Below, one piece after another: positions 25,675 through 36,340 of a DNA stretch of 64,000 nucleotides; position 1 is the stretch's first letter, and each line of letters begins with the position of its first letter. The notes beneath the pieces were generated by a model. It was given only the letters and a program-made list of their open reading frames with translations. It was not told the origin of the DNA and did not search any database. Source of the stretch: Marinospirillum celere (GTDB taxonomy: Bacteria; Pseudomonadota; Gammaproteobacteria; Pseudomonadales; Halomonadaceae); contig NZ_FOLH01000002.1 in NCBI RefSeq assembly GCF_900112235.1, forward strand, positions 1-64,000, in the 5' to 3' direction. The position numbers and the translations under genes are program-made.

Positions 25675-27311
25675 TGGGTCGTTTTTACCGTGCTATCAAG
25701 ATTGCTTGGGTGCTTGCACGTTACCGTTTGGATGCATTGATTCCTTTGGAAAGGCTGCCTGCCGCTGTAGTGCTTCTGTTAAAGTTTAACCCTATTCGCT
25801 TGTTTCCTTTAGGAAAATACAACCGCGGTCAGCGTTTGCGCATGGCCTTGGAAGAACTGGGTCCTATCTTTATCAAGTTTGGTCAGATGCTTTCCACACG
25901 CCGTGACCTGCTTCCAGAAGATGTTGCCGATGAACTCAAACGCCTTCAGGATCAGGTGCCACCCTTTTCCGCAGCCTTGGCTAAGGCCACTATTGAAAAG
26001 TCTCTGCGTATGCCGGTTTCTGAAGCCTTCGCAGAGTTTGGCAGCGAGTCCCTGGCGTCAGCTTCGGTTGCTCAGGTTCACGCGGCTCGTTTGCACACGG
26101 GCGAAGAAGTTGTCGTCAAGGTTATCCGTCCGGGTATTCACCGGGTCATCCGCAAGGATATACAACTGCTTTATATGTTGGCGCGCCTGGTCCTGAAGCT
26201 GGTTCCTGATGCCAAGCGCCTGCATCCTGTTGAAGTCGTTGCTGACTATGAAATCAGTTTGATGGATGAGCTGGACATGCAGAAGGAAGCGGCCAGTACC
26301 TCCCAGCTCAAGCGTAATTTTCAAGATTCTCATTTGCTCTATGTGCCCGCCATTCACTGGTCCTTCACACGCAGAAATGTCATGGTCCAGGAGCGTATTT
26401 ACGGGGTTCCTGTTGCTGAGGTGGAAACCCTGAAAGCTCAGGGCGTGAACATGAAAAAGCTGGCCGAGCGGGGTGTTGAAATCTTTTTCACCCAGGTGTT
26501 TCGGGATAACTTCTTTCATGCTGATATGCATCCGGGCAACATCTTTGTGGATACCAGCAAACCGGAAAGCCCCCGCTATATTGCCATCGACTGTGGCATA
26601 GTCGGCTCTTTAAGCATTCAGGATCAAAATTATTTGGCCCGTAATCTCCTGGCTTTCTTTAAGCAGGATTACTATGAAGTGGCGCGCTTGCATATCGAAT
26701 CCGGCTGGGTTGGTGAAGGCACCCGTGCCAATGAGTTTGCTGCAGCCATACGCGCAGTATGTGAGCCCATCTTTGAAAAACCTTTAAAAGACATCTCTTT
26801 TGGACAGGTGCTTTTGGGGCTTTTCCAAACAGCACGACGCTTCAATATGGAAGTTCAGCCCCAACTGGTGCTATTACAGAAAACCTTGCTGAATATTGAA
26901 GGCCTAGGCCGTCAGCTGTATCCGGACCTGGATCTTTGGACGACGGCCAAACCCTTCCTGGAAAACTGGATGAAACAAAGGGTCGGTCCCAGAGGCATTT
27001 TCCTGAAGGCCAAGGAAAAGCTACCTGACTGGTTGGAACAGATTCCAGAGCTACCCCAGTTGGCTCATGAAAGCCTCAGTCAGCTGCGTTCATGGCAGGA
27101 AGAACAGCAGGGGCAACGCTTGGTTCTCCAGGAAATACGTCAGGAAATGGCACGTTCCAGACGCAGACAGGGTCAGCTGGTGCTGGGGGTGCTTTTTGTT
27201 CTGCTGGGTATTTTTTCAGGTGCTGGTGAAGTTTTTTTGCCAAAACTGCAAGGTGAATGGCAGCCCTGGGTGTTGGCCGGTGTTGGCTTTTTGCTCCTGC
27301 TCAGACGCTGA
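25674..27311 (+). CDS. ubiB: Ubiquinone biosynthesis kinase-like ATPase UbiB
   Basis: A 545-aa ABC1/ADCK-family protein. It uses a GTG start that overlaps the ubiJ stop (TAGTG). The family KxGQ motif is [16 protein letters not shown] near residue 65. Kinase-like elements follow ([27 protein letters not shown]). Two C-terminal membrane spans are at about residues 503-543. It is thought to help extract hydrophobic quinone precursors from the membrane using ATP. Confidence 0.97.
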   Translation: MGRFYRAIKIAWVLARYRLDALIPLERLPAAVVLLLKFNPIRLFPLGKYNRGQRLRMALEELGPIFIKFGQMLSTRRDLLPEDVADELKRLQDQVPPFSAALAKATIEKSLRMPVSEAFAEFGSESLASASVAQVHAARLHTGEEVVVKVIRPGIHRVIRKDIQLLYMLARLVLKLVPDAKRLHPVEVVADYEISLMDELDMQKEAASTSQLKRNFQDSHLLYVPAIHWSFTRRNVMVQERIYGVPVAEVETLKAQGVNMKKLAERGVEIFFTQVFRDNFFHADMHPGNIFVDTSKPESPRYIAIDCGIVGSLSIQDQNYLARNLLAFFKQDYYEVARLHIESGWVGEGTRANEFAAAIRAVCEPIFEKPLKDISFGQVLLGLFQTARRFNMEVQPQLVLLQKTLLNIEGLGRQLYPDLDLWTTAKPFLENWMKQRVGPRGIFLKAKEKLPDWLEQIPELPQLAHESLSQLRSWQEEQQGQRLVLQEIRQEMARSRRRQGQLVLGVLFVLLGIFSGAGEVFLPKLQGEWQPWVLAGVGFLLLLRR

Positions 27312-27398
27312 TATTGGCTTTTGGTAATATGGTGCCTTCAGCTCATTTGCGCTATGCTGGCTGACCGTTGATTTTAACGATGAAAGGCTTAAAACCTG

Positions 27399-27728
27399 AT
27401 GAGTGATATTCTTCAGCAGCTTGAAAAAATTCTGCAAACTCGGCGCCAGGCTGCACCGGATACCTCCTATGTAGCTCAGTTGCATGCCAAAGGGTTGAAT
27501 AAGATTCTGGAAAAAGTCGGTGAGGAAGCCACTGAAACTTTGTTGGCGGCCAAGGATGCTGAACAGAGCGGGAACCAGGAAGCAGTGATTGCAGAAACAG
27601 CCGATCTCTGGTTTCATTCTCTGGTTATGCTGTCGCATCTGGGGATCAGTCATCAGCAGGTGCTGGATGAACTAGCTGGTCGTATGGGTATTTCGGGTCT
27701 GGAAGAAAAAGCCAGCCGTAACAATTAA
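27399..27728 (+). CDS. hisE: Phosphoribosyl-ATP pyrophosphatase
   Basis: A 109-aa MazG-fold enzyme that hydrolyses PR-ATP to PR-AMP, the second step of histidine synthesis. The metal-binding signature [15 protein letters not shown] is near residue 35. The usual partner hisI is not in the window, so hisE stands alone ahead of tatABC, an order also found with hisI in other gammaproteobacteria. The tatA start is 28 nt downstream. Confidence 0.94.
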   Translation: MSDILQQLEKILQTRRQAAPDTSYVAQLHAKGLNKILEKVGEEATETLLAAKDAEQSGNQEAVIAETADLWFHSLVMLSHLGISHQQVLDELAGRMGISGLEEKASRNN

Positions 27729-27756
27729 TTAAATAACGAAAAAGCAGGAGAAGAAC

Positions 27757-28038
27757 ATGGGCTTTGGTGGCATTAGTATTTGGCAGCTTCTGATTGTACT
27801 GGGCATCATTATTCTGATTTTCGGTACCAAGAAGCTGCGTAACCTGGGTGGTGACCTGGGCGGTGCTGTGAAAGGCTTCAAAAACGCCATGAAAGATGGC
27901 GAAAAAGAAATGGAAGACGATTTGAAGAACAAAAAAGAAGACGACAAGTTGGATAAATCAGCTGTTGAAGACGACGATGCTATCGACGTTAAGGCTGAAA
28001 AAGTCAAACAGGATGAACAGGAGCAGGAGCGCAAATAA
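27757..28038 (+). CDS. tatA: Tat translocase subunit TatA
   Basis: A 93-aa protein with one N-terminal membrane helix ([18 protein letters not shown]), the [14 protein letters not shown] hinge and amphipathic helix, and an acidic/basic charged tail. TatA oligomerises to form the path for folded twin-arginine substrates. A purine-rich ribosome site (AGGAGAAGAAC) precedes the ATG. It is the first gene of tatABC. A Tat-type signal is visible on the HiPIP at 38774. Confidence 0.97.
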   Translation: MGFGGISIWQLLIVLGIIILIFGTKKLRNLGGDLGGAVKGFKNAMKDGEKEMEDDLKNKKEDDKLDKSAVEDDDAIDVKAEKVKQDEQEQERK

Positions 28039-28050
28039 GCGCTGCAGACT

Positions 28051-28395
28051 ATGTTCGATATCGGCTTTTTTGAGCTTATGGTACTGGCAGTCGTGGGGCT
28101 GCTGGTACTTGGCCCGCAGCGCCTTCCCCAGGCTGTACGTACGGTTGGTCTTTATATTGGCCGTATCCGTAAGGCAGTCACGGGCATTCAGCAGGAAGTG
28201 AATGAACAGCTGCAGTTGGAAGAAATGCGTCAGCGTTTGGCTGAACATGAAAAGAAAGTGAAGTCAGGTATTTTGGATGCTGAACAAGAAATTGAAAAAG
28301 ACTTTCAGCAAGAAGAGAAACCTGAAAAACAAGGCACAACTGATTCAAAAGAGGTCTCTGGGCAGCCTGAAGGTAAAGAGGATAAGTCTTCATGA
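28051..28395 (+). CDS. tatB: Tat translocase subunit TatB
   Basis: A 114-aa protein starting MFDIGFFELMVLAVVGLLVLGPQRLP, shown here only to its first helix (FDIGFFELMVLAVVGLLVLG), typical of TatB with the conserved Glu in the membrane helix and the GPxRLP turn. TatB and TatC form the substrate receptor. It starts 12 nt after tatA and overlaps tatC by 4 nt. It is shorter than E. coli TatB (171 aa) but within family range. Confidence 0.95.
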   Translation: MFDIGFFELMVLAVVGLLVLGPQRLPQAVRTVGLYIGRIRKAVTGIQQEVNEQLQLEEMRQRLAEHEKKVKSGILDAEQEIEKDFQQEEKPEKQGTTDSKEVSGQPEGKEDKSS

Positions 28396-29180
28396 GTCAG
28401 CATAACTCCTCTCCAGAGACAGGCTCTGAAGAAGAAATTCAATCCCAGCAAGGCCATGCCCCTCTGGTTGAGCACTTGGTTGAATTGCGTGATCGCATCA
28501 TCAAGATGCTACTGGCGATTTTGGTCATTTTTCTGGGCCTCTTCTTCTTCGCCAATGATATTTACCTGTTTGTTTCCGAGCCCTTGCGACTGCTGATGCC
28601 GGAAGGCACGCAGATGATAGCTACGGAAGTTGCTTCGCCCTTCCTGGCTCCTTTTAAGCTGACGCTCTTTGCAGCTGTCGTTGTTGCCATGCCTTTTATT
28701 CTCTTTCAGATTTGGGGGTTTATAGCGCCCGGTCTTTATGAGCACGAAAAGAAACTGGCTTTCCCGATAGTGGCATCCAGCATTCTGCTGTTTTATGCAG
28801 GTATGGCTTTTGCCTACTACGCAGTCTTTCCTTTGCTTTTTGCCTTTTTCACCACGGCGGCTCCAGAAGGGGTTGCGGTGATGACGGATATTAATGCCTA
28901 CCTGAATTTTGTACTCAAGCTGTTTTTTGCTTTTGGTTTGGCATTTGAAATTCCTGTAGCCACCGTATTATTGGTTTTGGCAGGGGTGACGGACGTTAAA
29001 AAGCTGGCGGCCAAACGCATGTATGTAATTTTGGGCTGCTTTGTTGTGGGCATGTTGCTGACGCCACCGGATATCTTTTCGCAAACCCTGTTGGCCTTAC
29101 CTATGTGGCTTTTGTTTGAAGTGGGTATTTTGATTTCTTATTTGCTGCCGAAAAGAAAGCAGGAAGCAGAAGAAGAATAA
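28392..29180 (+). CDS. tatC: Tat translocase subunit TatC
   Basis: A 262-aa, six-span membrane protein. The N-terminal cytoplasmic signature HLVELRDRIIK, which binds the twin-arginine motif, is near residue 28. It also has the conserved P-[LI]-F and TPPD segments. It overlaps tatB by ATGA and is followed 29 nt later by a strong terminator, which closes the hisE-tatABC unit. Confidence 0.97.
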   Translation: MSQHNSSPETGSEEEIQSQQGHAPLVEHLVELRDRIIKMLLAILVIFLGLFFFANDIYLFVSEPLRLLMPEGTQMIATEVASPFLAPFKLTLFAAVVVAMPFILFQIWGFIAPGLYEHEKKLAFPIVASSILLFYAGMAFAYYAVFPLLFAFFTTAAPEGVAVMTDINAYLNFVLKLFFAFGLAFEIPVATVLLVLAGVTDVKKLAAKRMYVILGCFVVGMLLTPPDIFSQTLLALPMWLLFEVGILISYLLPKRKQEAEEE

Positions 29181-29208
29181 AACATAAGATTACAAAAGCG
29201 TACAAGAT

Positions 29209-29233
29209 AACCCGGCTACCCGCCGGGTTTTTT
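29209..29233 (+). terminator. Rho-independent terminator after tatC
   Basis: An 8-bp stem, AACCCGGC (29209-29216) and GCCGGGTT (29222-29229), with a 5-nt loop followed by a T run. It ends the tatABC transcript. Confidence 0.9.
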
Positions 29234-29312
29234 GTTTTATATCAATGGTGCTGGAAGGCTTTATTGATATACATGGAAGCAACAGGAACCCAATTTGGCA
29301 ATGGAGCCTTCA

Positions 29313-30080
29313 ATGGTCGAAAGCAGCAAGGTTTTGTATGAGGATGATGAACACCAGTACATTTGGTTTGGTTGGGAAGACCCTGATGCTGAAGAAAGCC
29401 TGGTGCAATCCAATCAGGTATTGGTGATTAATCAGGACCAGGGCTATCTGTTTGATCCAGGTGGCGCTTTTATCTTTTCCGAAGTGGCTGCAGAGGTGAA
29501 CAAGTATATTCCACTGGAATCGATTCGCTATCTGCTGGCAACCCACCAAGACCCGGATGTTCTCTCCTCAGTGACTCTGTGGCTAAAAGCAACCAATGCC
29601 CGTTTGCTGGTTTCGAGGCTGTGGATACGCTTTGTTTCCCATTTTGGATTTAGTGATAACTCACGCCTTATTGCTATTGAAGATAAGGGCAAAATGGTCA
29701 AATTGCCTGCCGGTGGGGAAATAGTGCTTTTGCCAGCACACTTTCTACACAGTGAAGGCAACTTTTGTTTTTACGATAGCCGCTCCAAAATTCTTTTTTC
29801 CGGTGATATAGGTGCTGCTGTTTTCCCAAAGGGTGAGCGCTATTTAATGGTTGAAGACTGGGAAAAACACCTGCTTTACACCGAAGGTTTTCATAAACGT
29901 TATATGGGCAATAATGCAGCTCTGCGCAAATGGGTGGCGATGGTACGCCAGTACCCGATTGAAATGATTGTTCCCCAGCACGGCGCCATTATTGGCAAAG
30001 AACATATTCCAGCGTTTTTGGATTGGCTGGAAAACTTGCAGTGCGGAACTGATTTGTTAGACGAATACTATGGTTTTTGA
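29313..30080 (+). CDS. ODP-like metallo-beta-lactamase-fold protein (copy 1)
   Basis: A 255-aa protein from the ATG at 29313 (GGAG 6 nt upstream); ATG 29301 is an alternative. It is a metallo-beta-lactamase fold of the flavodiiron/ODP type without a flavodoxin domain. Candidate di-iron ligands appear in order: THQDPD (HxDxD in place of the HxExDH of FprA), AHFLHSEGNF, SGDIG and PQHG. ODP proteins in spirochaetes and other bacteria sense oxygen or Fe(II) through a di-iron centre. It is followed by a close paralogue and an HD-GYP gene, suggesting a signalling role. A hydrolase role is possible but less likely given the ligand pattern. Confidence 0.75.
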   Translation: MVESSKVLYEDDEHQYIWFGWEDPDAEESLVQSNQVLVINQDQGYLFDPGGAFIFSEVAAEVNKYIPLESIRYLLATHQDPDVLSSVTLWLKATNARLLVSRLWIRFVSHFGFSDNSRLIAIEDKGKMVKLPAGGEIVLLPAHFLHSEGNFCFYDSRSKILFSGDIGAAVFPKGERYLMVEDWEKHLLYTEGFHKRYMGNNAALRKWVAMVRQYPIEMIVPQHGAIIGKEHIPAFLDWLENLQCGTDLLDEYYGF

Positions 30081-30153
30081 GTTGGCTCAGTTTTAGCAAT
30101 CTCCAAATGCCCTAGAGTAGTTGAACCATCGACGAGGACCAGGAGCTTCTACC

Positions 30154-30945
30154 ATGACTGCAGCGCCAGAAGAAAACCGACTACTGTACGAAGATGATGA
30201 ACACCAGTTTGTCTGGTTTGGATGGGAAGAAAAAGAGGGCTCAAACTCTTTCGTGCAGACGAATCAGTGCCTGGTGATCAACCAGGACCAGGGTTATTTG
30301 TTTGACCCAGGTGGTACCTATGTTTTTCACCAGGTATTGGAGCAGGTCACCCGCTATCTGCACCCGCGTCAAATTAATACCTTGATTGCCACTCACCAGG
30401 ACCCGGATGTCTGTTCATCGGCACCCTATTGGATGAAGGTGACCGATGCCAAACTGTTGATTTCCCGCTTGTGGCTGCATTTTGTTTCCCACTTTGGCTT
30501 GGATGAGCCGGAAAGGGTGGTGCCCTTGCCGGACAAGGGTGCCAAGTTGCGACTTCCTTCTGGTGATCACCTCTTGCTCTTACCTGCTCATTTCTTGCAT
30601 AGTGAAGGGAATTTCAGCGTTTTCGACGAACGTTCCGGCATACTTTTTTCAGGCGATATTGGCGCTTCCATTTTTCCTGCAGGAAAGCGTAAACTTTTCG
30701 TTGAAGATTTTGATGAACACCAAGCGTTTATGGAGCCTTTTCATAAGCGTTATATGCACTCCAATGCCGTATGCAGGCATTGGGTCAAGCAGATTCGCAA
30801 CCTACCCCAGCCGGTTAAAATGATGGTACCCCAGCATGGCTCCATGTTTGCGGGTGACCAAGTAGAGAATTTTTTATCCTGGTTTGAAGAATTAGAGTGT
30901 GGTGGTGATCAGTTGCAGGCTATTTATTCAGGACAGCCTGTATAG
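30154..30945 (+). CDS. ODP-like metallo-beta-lactamase-fold protein (copy 2)
   Basis: A 263-aa paralogue of the preceding gene, by eye slightly over half identical, with the same opening (LLYEDDEHQFVWFGWEE) and all the same candidate metal ligands (THQDPDV, AHFLHSEGNF, SGDIGA, PQHG). The ATG at 30154 has an AGGAGC site 9 nt upstream. It ends 28 nt before the HD-GYP gene. The two copies probably arose by tandem duplication and may form a heteromer or sense different conditions. Confidence 0.75.
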   Translation: MTAAPEENRLLYEDDEHQFVWFGWEEKEGSNSFVQTNQCLVINQDQGYLFDPGGTYVFHQVLEQVTRYLHPRQINTLIATHQDPDVCSSAPYWMKVTDAKLLISRLWLHFVSHFGLDEPERVVPLPDKGAKLRLPSGDHLLLLPAHFLHSEGNFSVFDERSGILFSGDIGASIFPAGKRKLFVEDFDEHQAFMEPFHKRYMHSNAVCRHWVKQIRNLPQPVKMMVPQHGSMFAGDQVENFLSWFEELECGGDQLQAIYSGQPV

Positions 30946-30973
30946 ATTGCAGATCGACTGCAAGGATGAGCTT

Positions 30974-32179
30974 ATGATGTTGCGTGATTTTGAGTTAACG
31001 CGGATAACGCCCGAACTCTTGAAAATAGATCAACCGGTTCCCTGGCCTATCTATGATGAGTTTGGGAAGCTGCTGATGGCTAAGGGGGCCATTCTGCGTT
31101 CGGATCGACAAAAAGAAATCCTGACGCGCGTTGGGCTTTTTGCACGCGAAATCAAACCTGATCCTAAAAGTCTCATTCCCCAACCGGTACGTTTTCGTCG
31201 TAAGGTCAATCCCTTTGCCGAGTTCGATGAGCTTTGCCTGAAGCTGGAAGAGGTTTTTAAACTCATTGAAAAAGATGAAGTACCCAATCCCGGCGTTGTC
31301 AAAAAAAGGATTTTTGATATTGCTACCCATCTGCAAGGCCTAACCGAATATGATGCCGATGCCCTTTTGGGTGCGGTGCATCTGGCTGATCAGTTTCCTT
31401 ATACGATTCATCATCCCATGCAGATAGCCGTGCTTTCCGAGCTGATTTTGGAACGTTTGAAGGTCGACCAGGAAGTTCGTTTGTCGGTATTGGCCGCGGC
31501 CCTGACCTGTAACCTGGCAATGAATCCTTATCAGCAGCGCCTGCATCAGCAAAAACAGCCTTTGAATGATCAACAGCGCCGTGTTATTGAAAAACATCCC
31601 GAGCAAAGCCGAAGGCGTCTTGAAGAAGTGGGTGTGGATGATGCCCTCTGGTTGGAGCTGGTAGCTCAGCATCATGAAAAGCTGGACGGGACAGGCTACC
31701 CCCAAGGTTTGCAGGACGATCAAATTCGCCGTGAGGCCCGGATTCTGGCATTGGCGGATGTGTACACGGCTATGGTGACTCCCCGGCCTTACCGTAATCC
31801 GATCAAGCACAAGGATACTTTGAAGGATATTTTTACTCAGCGCGGGAGTAAGTTTGATTCCAAACTGACATTGGTGTTTTTGAATGAGCTGGGGCTCTAT
31901 CCCCCCGGTGTTTATGTAAAGCTAAACAATGGTGAGCTGGCCGTAGTAGTAGGGCGTACACCCGATCCTAAATCGCCTCTGGTGGCCAGTGTTAGAAAAG
32001 CCAGTGGCGATTTGTTTTTGTCACCAAGGCGGCGTAATACGGCTTCGCATAATTTTTCGATCCGAGGTGCCTGTAATGTTAATGAAAGAATCCGGATCAA
32101 TCCGGCTACCCTTTGGGGTATTGATGCCATTAGAGTTAGCAATACACCGGATCTTTCCGGTGTTAGTGATCTAATTTGA
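30974..32179 (+). CDS. HD-GYP-like protein with degenerate HD motif
   Basis: A 401-aa protein from the ATG at 30974 (AAGGATGAG just upstream). The N-terminal 130 residues are an uncharacterised leader (IYDEFGKLLMAKGAIL is typical of HD-GYP N-termini). The domain covers about residues 150-330. The GYP part is intact (QHHEKLDGTGYPQGL), but the metal-binding HD that should follow the first helix is missing: AALTCNLAM stands where LLHDIGK is expected. The first His (HHPMQIAVLSE) remains. It is therefore more likely a c-di-GMP-binding effector or scaffold than an active phosphodiesterase. It follows two ODP-like genes in apparent operon and ends at a bidirectional terminator. Confidence 0.8.
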   Translation: MMLRDFELTRITPELLKIDQPVPWPIYDEFGKLLMAKGAILRSDRQKEILTRVGLFAREIKPDPKSLIPQPVRFRRKVNPFAEFDELCLKLEEVFKLIEKDEVPNPGVVKKRIFDIATHLQGLTEYDADALLGAVHLADQFPYTIHHPMQIAVLSELILERLKVDQEVRLSVLAAALTCNLAMNPYQQRLHQQKQPLNDQQRRVIEKHPEQSRRRLEEVGVDDALWLELVAQHHEKLDGTGYPQGLQDDQIRREARILALADVYTAMVTPRPYRNPIKHKDTLKDIFTQRGSKFDSKLTLVFLNELGLYPPGVYVKLNNGELAVVVGRTPDPKSPLVASVRKASGDLFLSPRRRNTASHNFSIRGACNVNERIRINPATLWGIDAIRVSNTPDLSGVSDLI

Positions 32180-32186
32180 TTTGATC

Positions 32187-32221
32187 TTCCGACCCTTCCC
32201 TTTTTTTGGAAAGGGTCGGAA
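32187..32221. terminator. Bidirectional terminator between HD-GYP gene and elbB
   Basis: TTCCGACCCTTCCC (32187-32200) pairs with GGAAAGGGTCGGAA (32208-32221) around a T-rich loop. It lies between convergent genes and can serve both strands. Confidence 0.75.
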
Positions 32222-32228
32222 ACTGGGG

Positions 32229-32903
32229 TTAAGCCATCTCCAGGATTTTATCGACCAGTTTAAAAATGCCAGCACGGGCTTCAGTGATGCGTGTGGCTAG
32301 CATGTAGGCGGGGGTGGTAACCAGCTTGTTGTTGGTATCGACTACGATATCGTCAACAGGGCAGGTTTTATGCAGAGCCCCCATGCTAATCAAAGCACCT
32401 TCAATGCTGGCATCATTACCTATGGTGCAAAGTGCACCTGGAGCAACCAGTTTGGCAGTTAGGGCTGGGGCTATGCACATCAGGCCTATGGGTTTACCGG
32501 CTTTATGGAAGGCTTGAACAAAGTTTTTAACGTCAGCATTGACCTCACAGTCAGAGCCTTCCGTTGCAAAGGTTGAGAAGTTTTTGGCAACACCAAAGCC
32601 ACCCGGTAGGATGACTGCATCAAAGTCATCAGGATTGGCTTCGGCGAGATCCTGAAGTTCGCCTCTTGCCACGCGTGCCGCTTCGGTGAACACATCGCGA
32701 GCTGCTGGTCCTTCAGCTTGGCTAGCAGGTGTTTCTTCACCTGTTACATGGTTGATGACATGCATTTGCGGAATTTTTGGAGCAAAACACTGGTATTGAA
32801 CTTCTTTTTCATCCAGGCGCAGAAGGGTCAGTACACTTTCATAGATTTCTGCGCCGTCATAAACACCACAGCCGGATAGCAGGACAGCAACTTTTTTGGG
32901 CAT
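32229..32903 (-). CDS. elbB: ElbB, DJ-1/PfpI-superfamily glyoxalase-like protein
   Basis: A 224-aa protein. The ATG at 32903 is preferred because the AAGGAG site abuts the upstream ATG at 32909. The conserved start VAVLLSGCGVYDGAEIYES and the nucleophile segment GLMCIAPAL are typical of ElbB. E. coli ElbB has glyoxalase activity in vitro and was linked to early isoprenoid synthesis. No operon partner is visible; it is convergent with the HD-GYP gene. Confidence 0.93.
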   Translation of the reverse strand: MPKKVAVLLSGCGVYDGAEIYESVLTLLRLDEKEVQYQCFAPKIPQMHVINHVTGEETPASQAEGPAARDVFTEAARVARGELQDLAEANPDDFDAVILPGGFGVAKNFSTFATEGSDCEVNADVKNFVQAFHKAGKPIGLMCIAPALTAKLVAPGALCTIGNDASIEGALISMGALHKTCPVDDIVVDTNNKLVTTPAYMLATRITEARAGIFKLVDKILEMA

Positions 32904-33026
32904 CTTCATCTCCTTGTTTTATTCCAAGTTCAAACTTCAACTCTAGTGCTGAGCTAAGTCAGTGACAAGCTGTCTCTCTTCATAAACACTCAGGTGTTGA
33001 TATACTGCAGGAAATTACAAGTTTAG

Positions 33027-34040
<1,014 letters not shown>

Positions 34041-34075
34041 CCTGTTGATTTCTCAGCTTTTCAAGGATTTTGAAA

Positions 34076-36295
34076 ATGACAGAAAAGAGCAGCACCCCAG
34101 TTTCGGTAGCTCCAGCCAAGTTGGCAGAGCAGGATGCAAACACCTTGGCAACCGCGCCCCGGGCCATCTTGCGTATCAACCAAAGTAAGAGTGGAGTAAG
34201 GCGACGCAAGACCGATGACAGTGTCGATCTGGATAACCCTGAGCTTTACTTCAATCGTGAGCTGTCACACCTGCAGTTTAATATTCGGGTGTTGGAACAA
34301 TCGCTGGATACCAGTCACCCGCTATTGAACCGTCTGCTCTTTTTGTTGATTTTTTCAAGCAATCTGGACGAGTTCTTTGAAATCAGAGTGGCCGGCCTTA
34401 GGCGCCAGGTTGCCCTGGATCGGGAAAAATCCGGTGTTGACGGTATGCGGCCTACCGAAGTGCTGAAAGAAGTTTCCCGCATTTGTCACGAGCAGGTGGA
34501 GCGCCAGTACAAGATACTCAATGAACTGCTGATTCCAGCCCTGGAAGAGCATAAAATCCGCTTTATTCGCCGTGATCAGTGGACCAAGCAGCAAACCAAA
34601 TGGGTTGAAGGCTTTTTTAAGGGAGAAATCCTACCCGTCATCAGTCCTATAGGCTTGGACCCCTCGCATCCTTTTCCACGCCTGGTCAATAAAAGCCTTA
34701 ACTTTATTGTTTCTTTGGAAGGTAAAGATGCCTTTGGCCGCGAAGGCGGCATGGCTATTTTGCCAGCGCCCCGCTCTCTGTCACGCCTGATTCGAATACC
34801 GGATGAGTTGTGTGATGAAGGGGATAACTTTGTATTCCTCTCCTCAATGATTCATGCCCACGCTGATCTTTTATTCCCTGGCATGAAGATCAAGGGCTGC
34901 TATCAGTTCCGCTTGACCCGTAATGCTGATTTGACGGTTGATTCCGAAGAAGTATCTGACTTGGCTAGTGCCCTGCGCGGTGAGCTTCTTTCACGCCGCT
35001 ACGGTGATGCCGTGCGTTTGGAAGTCGCCGATAACTGCCCGGATGACTTGGTTAACTTCCTGCTAAAGCAGTTTGGTTTGGGGGAGGAAGAGCTTTACAG
35101 GGTAAATGGTCCAGTTAACCTGAACCGCTTGATGGCCTTGATGGGGCAGGTGAAGCGTCCAGACTTAGAGTATTCACCTTTTACACCTGGCTTGCCACGC
35201 CTACTGCGCAAAGATGAAGGTTCTATTTTTAATGCCATACGCCAGGGCGACATTCTTCTACATCACCCTTTTGAAAGTTTTTCACCGGTTGAAGACCTGC
35301 TGCGCGAAGCGGCCAGTGATCCGGATGTGGTCGCGATCAAGCAGACACTCTACCGAACCGGCCCTGATTCCAATATCGTCAATGCGTTGGTAGAAGCCGC
35401 TCGTAATGGCAAGGAAGTGACTGTTGTTATTGAGCTGCGTGCGCGTTTTGATGAAGCCGACAACCTGACCTTGGCCAGCCGTTTGCAAGAAGCCGGAGCG
35501 ATAGTGATTTATGGTGTGGTTGCCTATAAAACCCATGCCAAGATGATGCATATCCTAAGGCGTGAAAATGGCCAGCTGCATCACTATGCCCACCTGGGTA
35601 CAGGTAACTACCACGCCAAAACAGCACGCTTGTATACCGACTATGGCATGCTGACCGCCAACCAGGATTTGTGTGAGGATGTGCATCGCGTTTTCTTGCA
35701 GCTCTGTGGCATGGGGCAGGTACTGAATATGCACAAGTTATTGCATGCCCCCTTCACCCTGCACAAGCGCCTGGTTGAAATGATCGAGCGGGAAGCAGAT
35801 TTTGCCGCAGCTGGAAAAAAAGCCCGTATTGTTATCAAAACCAACTCAGTTACTGAGCCTAAACTGATCAAGGCTCTATACAAGGCCAGTCAGGCGGGTG
35901 TTAAGGTGGATATGATCGTGCGTGGTATTTGCTGCCTCAAACCTGGACTGCCCGAAGTTTCCGAAAATATTCGAGTACGCTCGATTATCGGACGTTTTTT
36001 GGAACATACCCGTGTGTTCAGCTTTTACAATAATGGCCAGGAAGAAATCTACTGCGCCAGTGCCGATTTTATGGAGCGCAATATGTTCAATCGGGTGGAA
36101 ACCTGTTTCCCTCTATTGGATACAAAACTGGCTACCCGGGTGCGCAAGGATCTGGAAACCTATTTGCTGGATAACTGCCAGAGCTGGGAGTTGCAGGAAG
36201 ATGGTAGCTATTTGTTGAATGCACCCGGTAAAGGCAAGGATGAAGTGAGTGCTCAGGAGACCCTGTTGGATGCTTACGCCGAGAAGGCAACTTAA
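34076..36295 (+). CDS. ppk1: Polyphosphate kinase 1
   Basis: A 739-aa enzyme from the ATG at 34076 (AAGGA 8 nt upstream). It reversibly transfers the terminal phosphate of ATP to polyphosphate. Family landmarks are NRELSHLQFNIRVLEQS near residue 60, ELRARFDEADN, HAKMMHI, and the second catalytic His region LEHTRVFSFYNNGQEE. The first 50 residues are a low-complexity extension. It lies 35 nt after hemB, a neighbourhood seen in other gammaproteobacteria. Confidence 0.97.
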   Translation: MTEKSSTPVSVAPAKLAEQDANTLATAPRAILRINQSKSGVRRRKTDDSVDLDNPELYFNRELSHLQFNIRVLEQSLDTSHPLLNRLLFLLIFSSNLDEFFEIRVAGLRRQVALDREKSGVDGMRPTEVLKEVSRICHEQVERQYKILNELLIPALEEHKIRFIRRDQWTKQQTKWVEGFFKGEILPVISPIGLDPSHPFPRLVNKSLNFIVSLEGKDAFGREGGMAILPAPRSLSRLIRIPDELCDEGDNFVFLSSMIHAHADLLFPGMKIKGCYQFRLTRNADLTVDSEEVSDLASALRGELLSRRYGDAVRLEVADNCPDDLVNFLLKQFGLGEEELYRVNGPVNLNRLMALMGQVKRPDLEYSPFTPGLPRLLRKDEGSIFNAIRQGDILLHHPFESFSPVEDLLREAASDPDVVAIKQTLYRTGPDSNIVNALVEAARNGKEVTVVIELRARFDEADNLTLASRLQEAGAIVIYGVVAYKTHAKMMHILRRENGQLHHYAHLGTGNYHAKTARLYTDYGMLTANQDLCEDVHRVFLQLCGMGQVLNMHKLLHAPFTLHKRLVEMIEREADFAAAGKKARIVIKTNSVTEPKLIKALYKASQAGVKVDMIVRGICCLKPGLPEVSENIRVRSIIGRFLEHTRVFSFYNNGQEEIYCASADFMERNMFNRVETCFPLLDTKLATRVRKDLETYLLDNCQSWELQEDGSYLLNAPGKGKDEVSAQETLLDAYAEKAT

Positions 36296-36340
36296 TACTA
36301 TGTTAGAATCCAAAGATGTAAATAAAATGCGGGAGAAACG

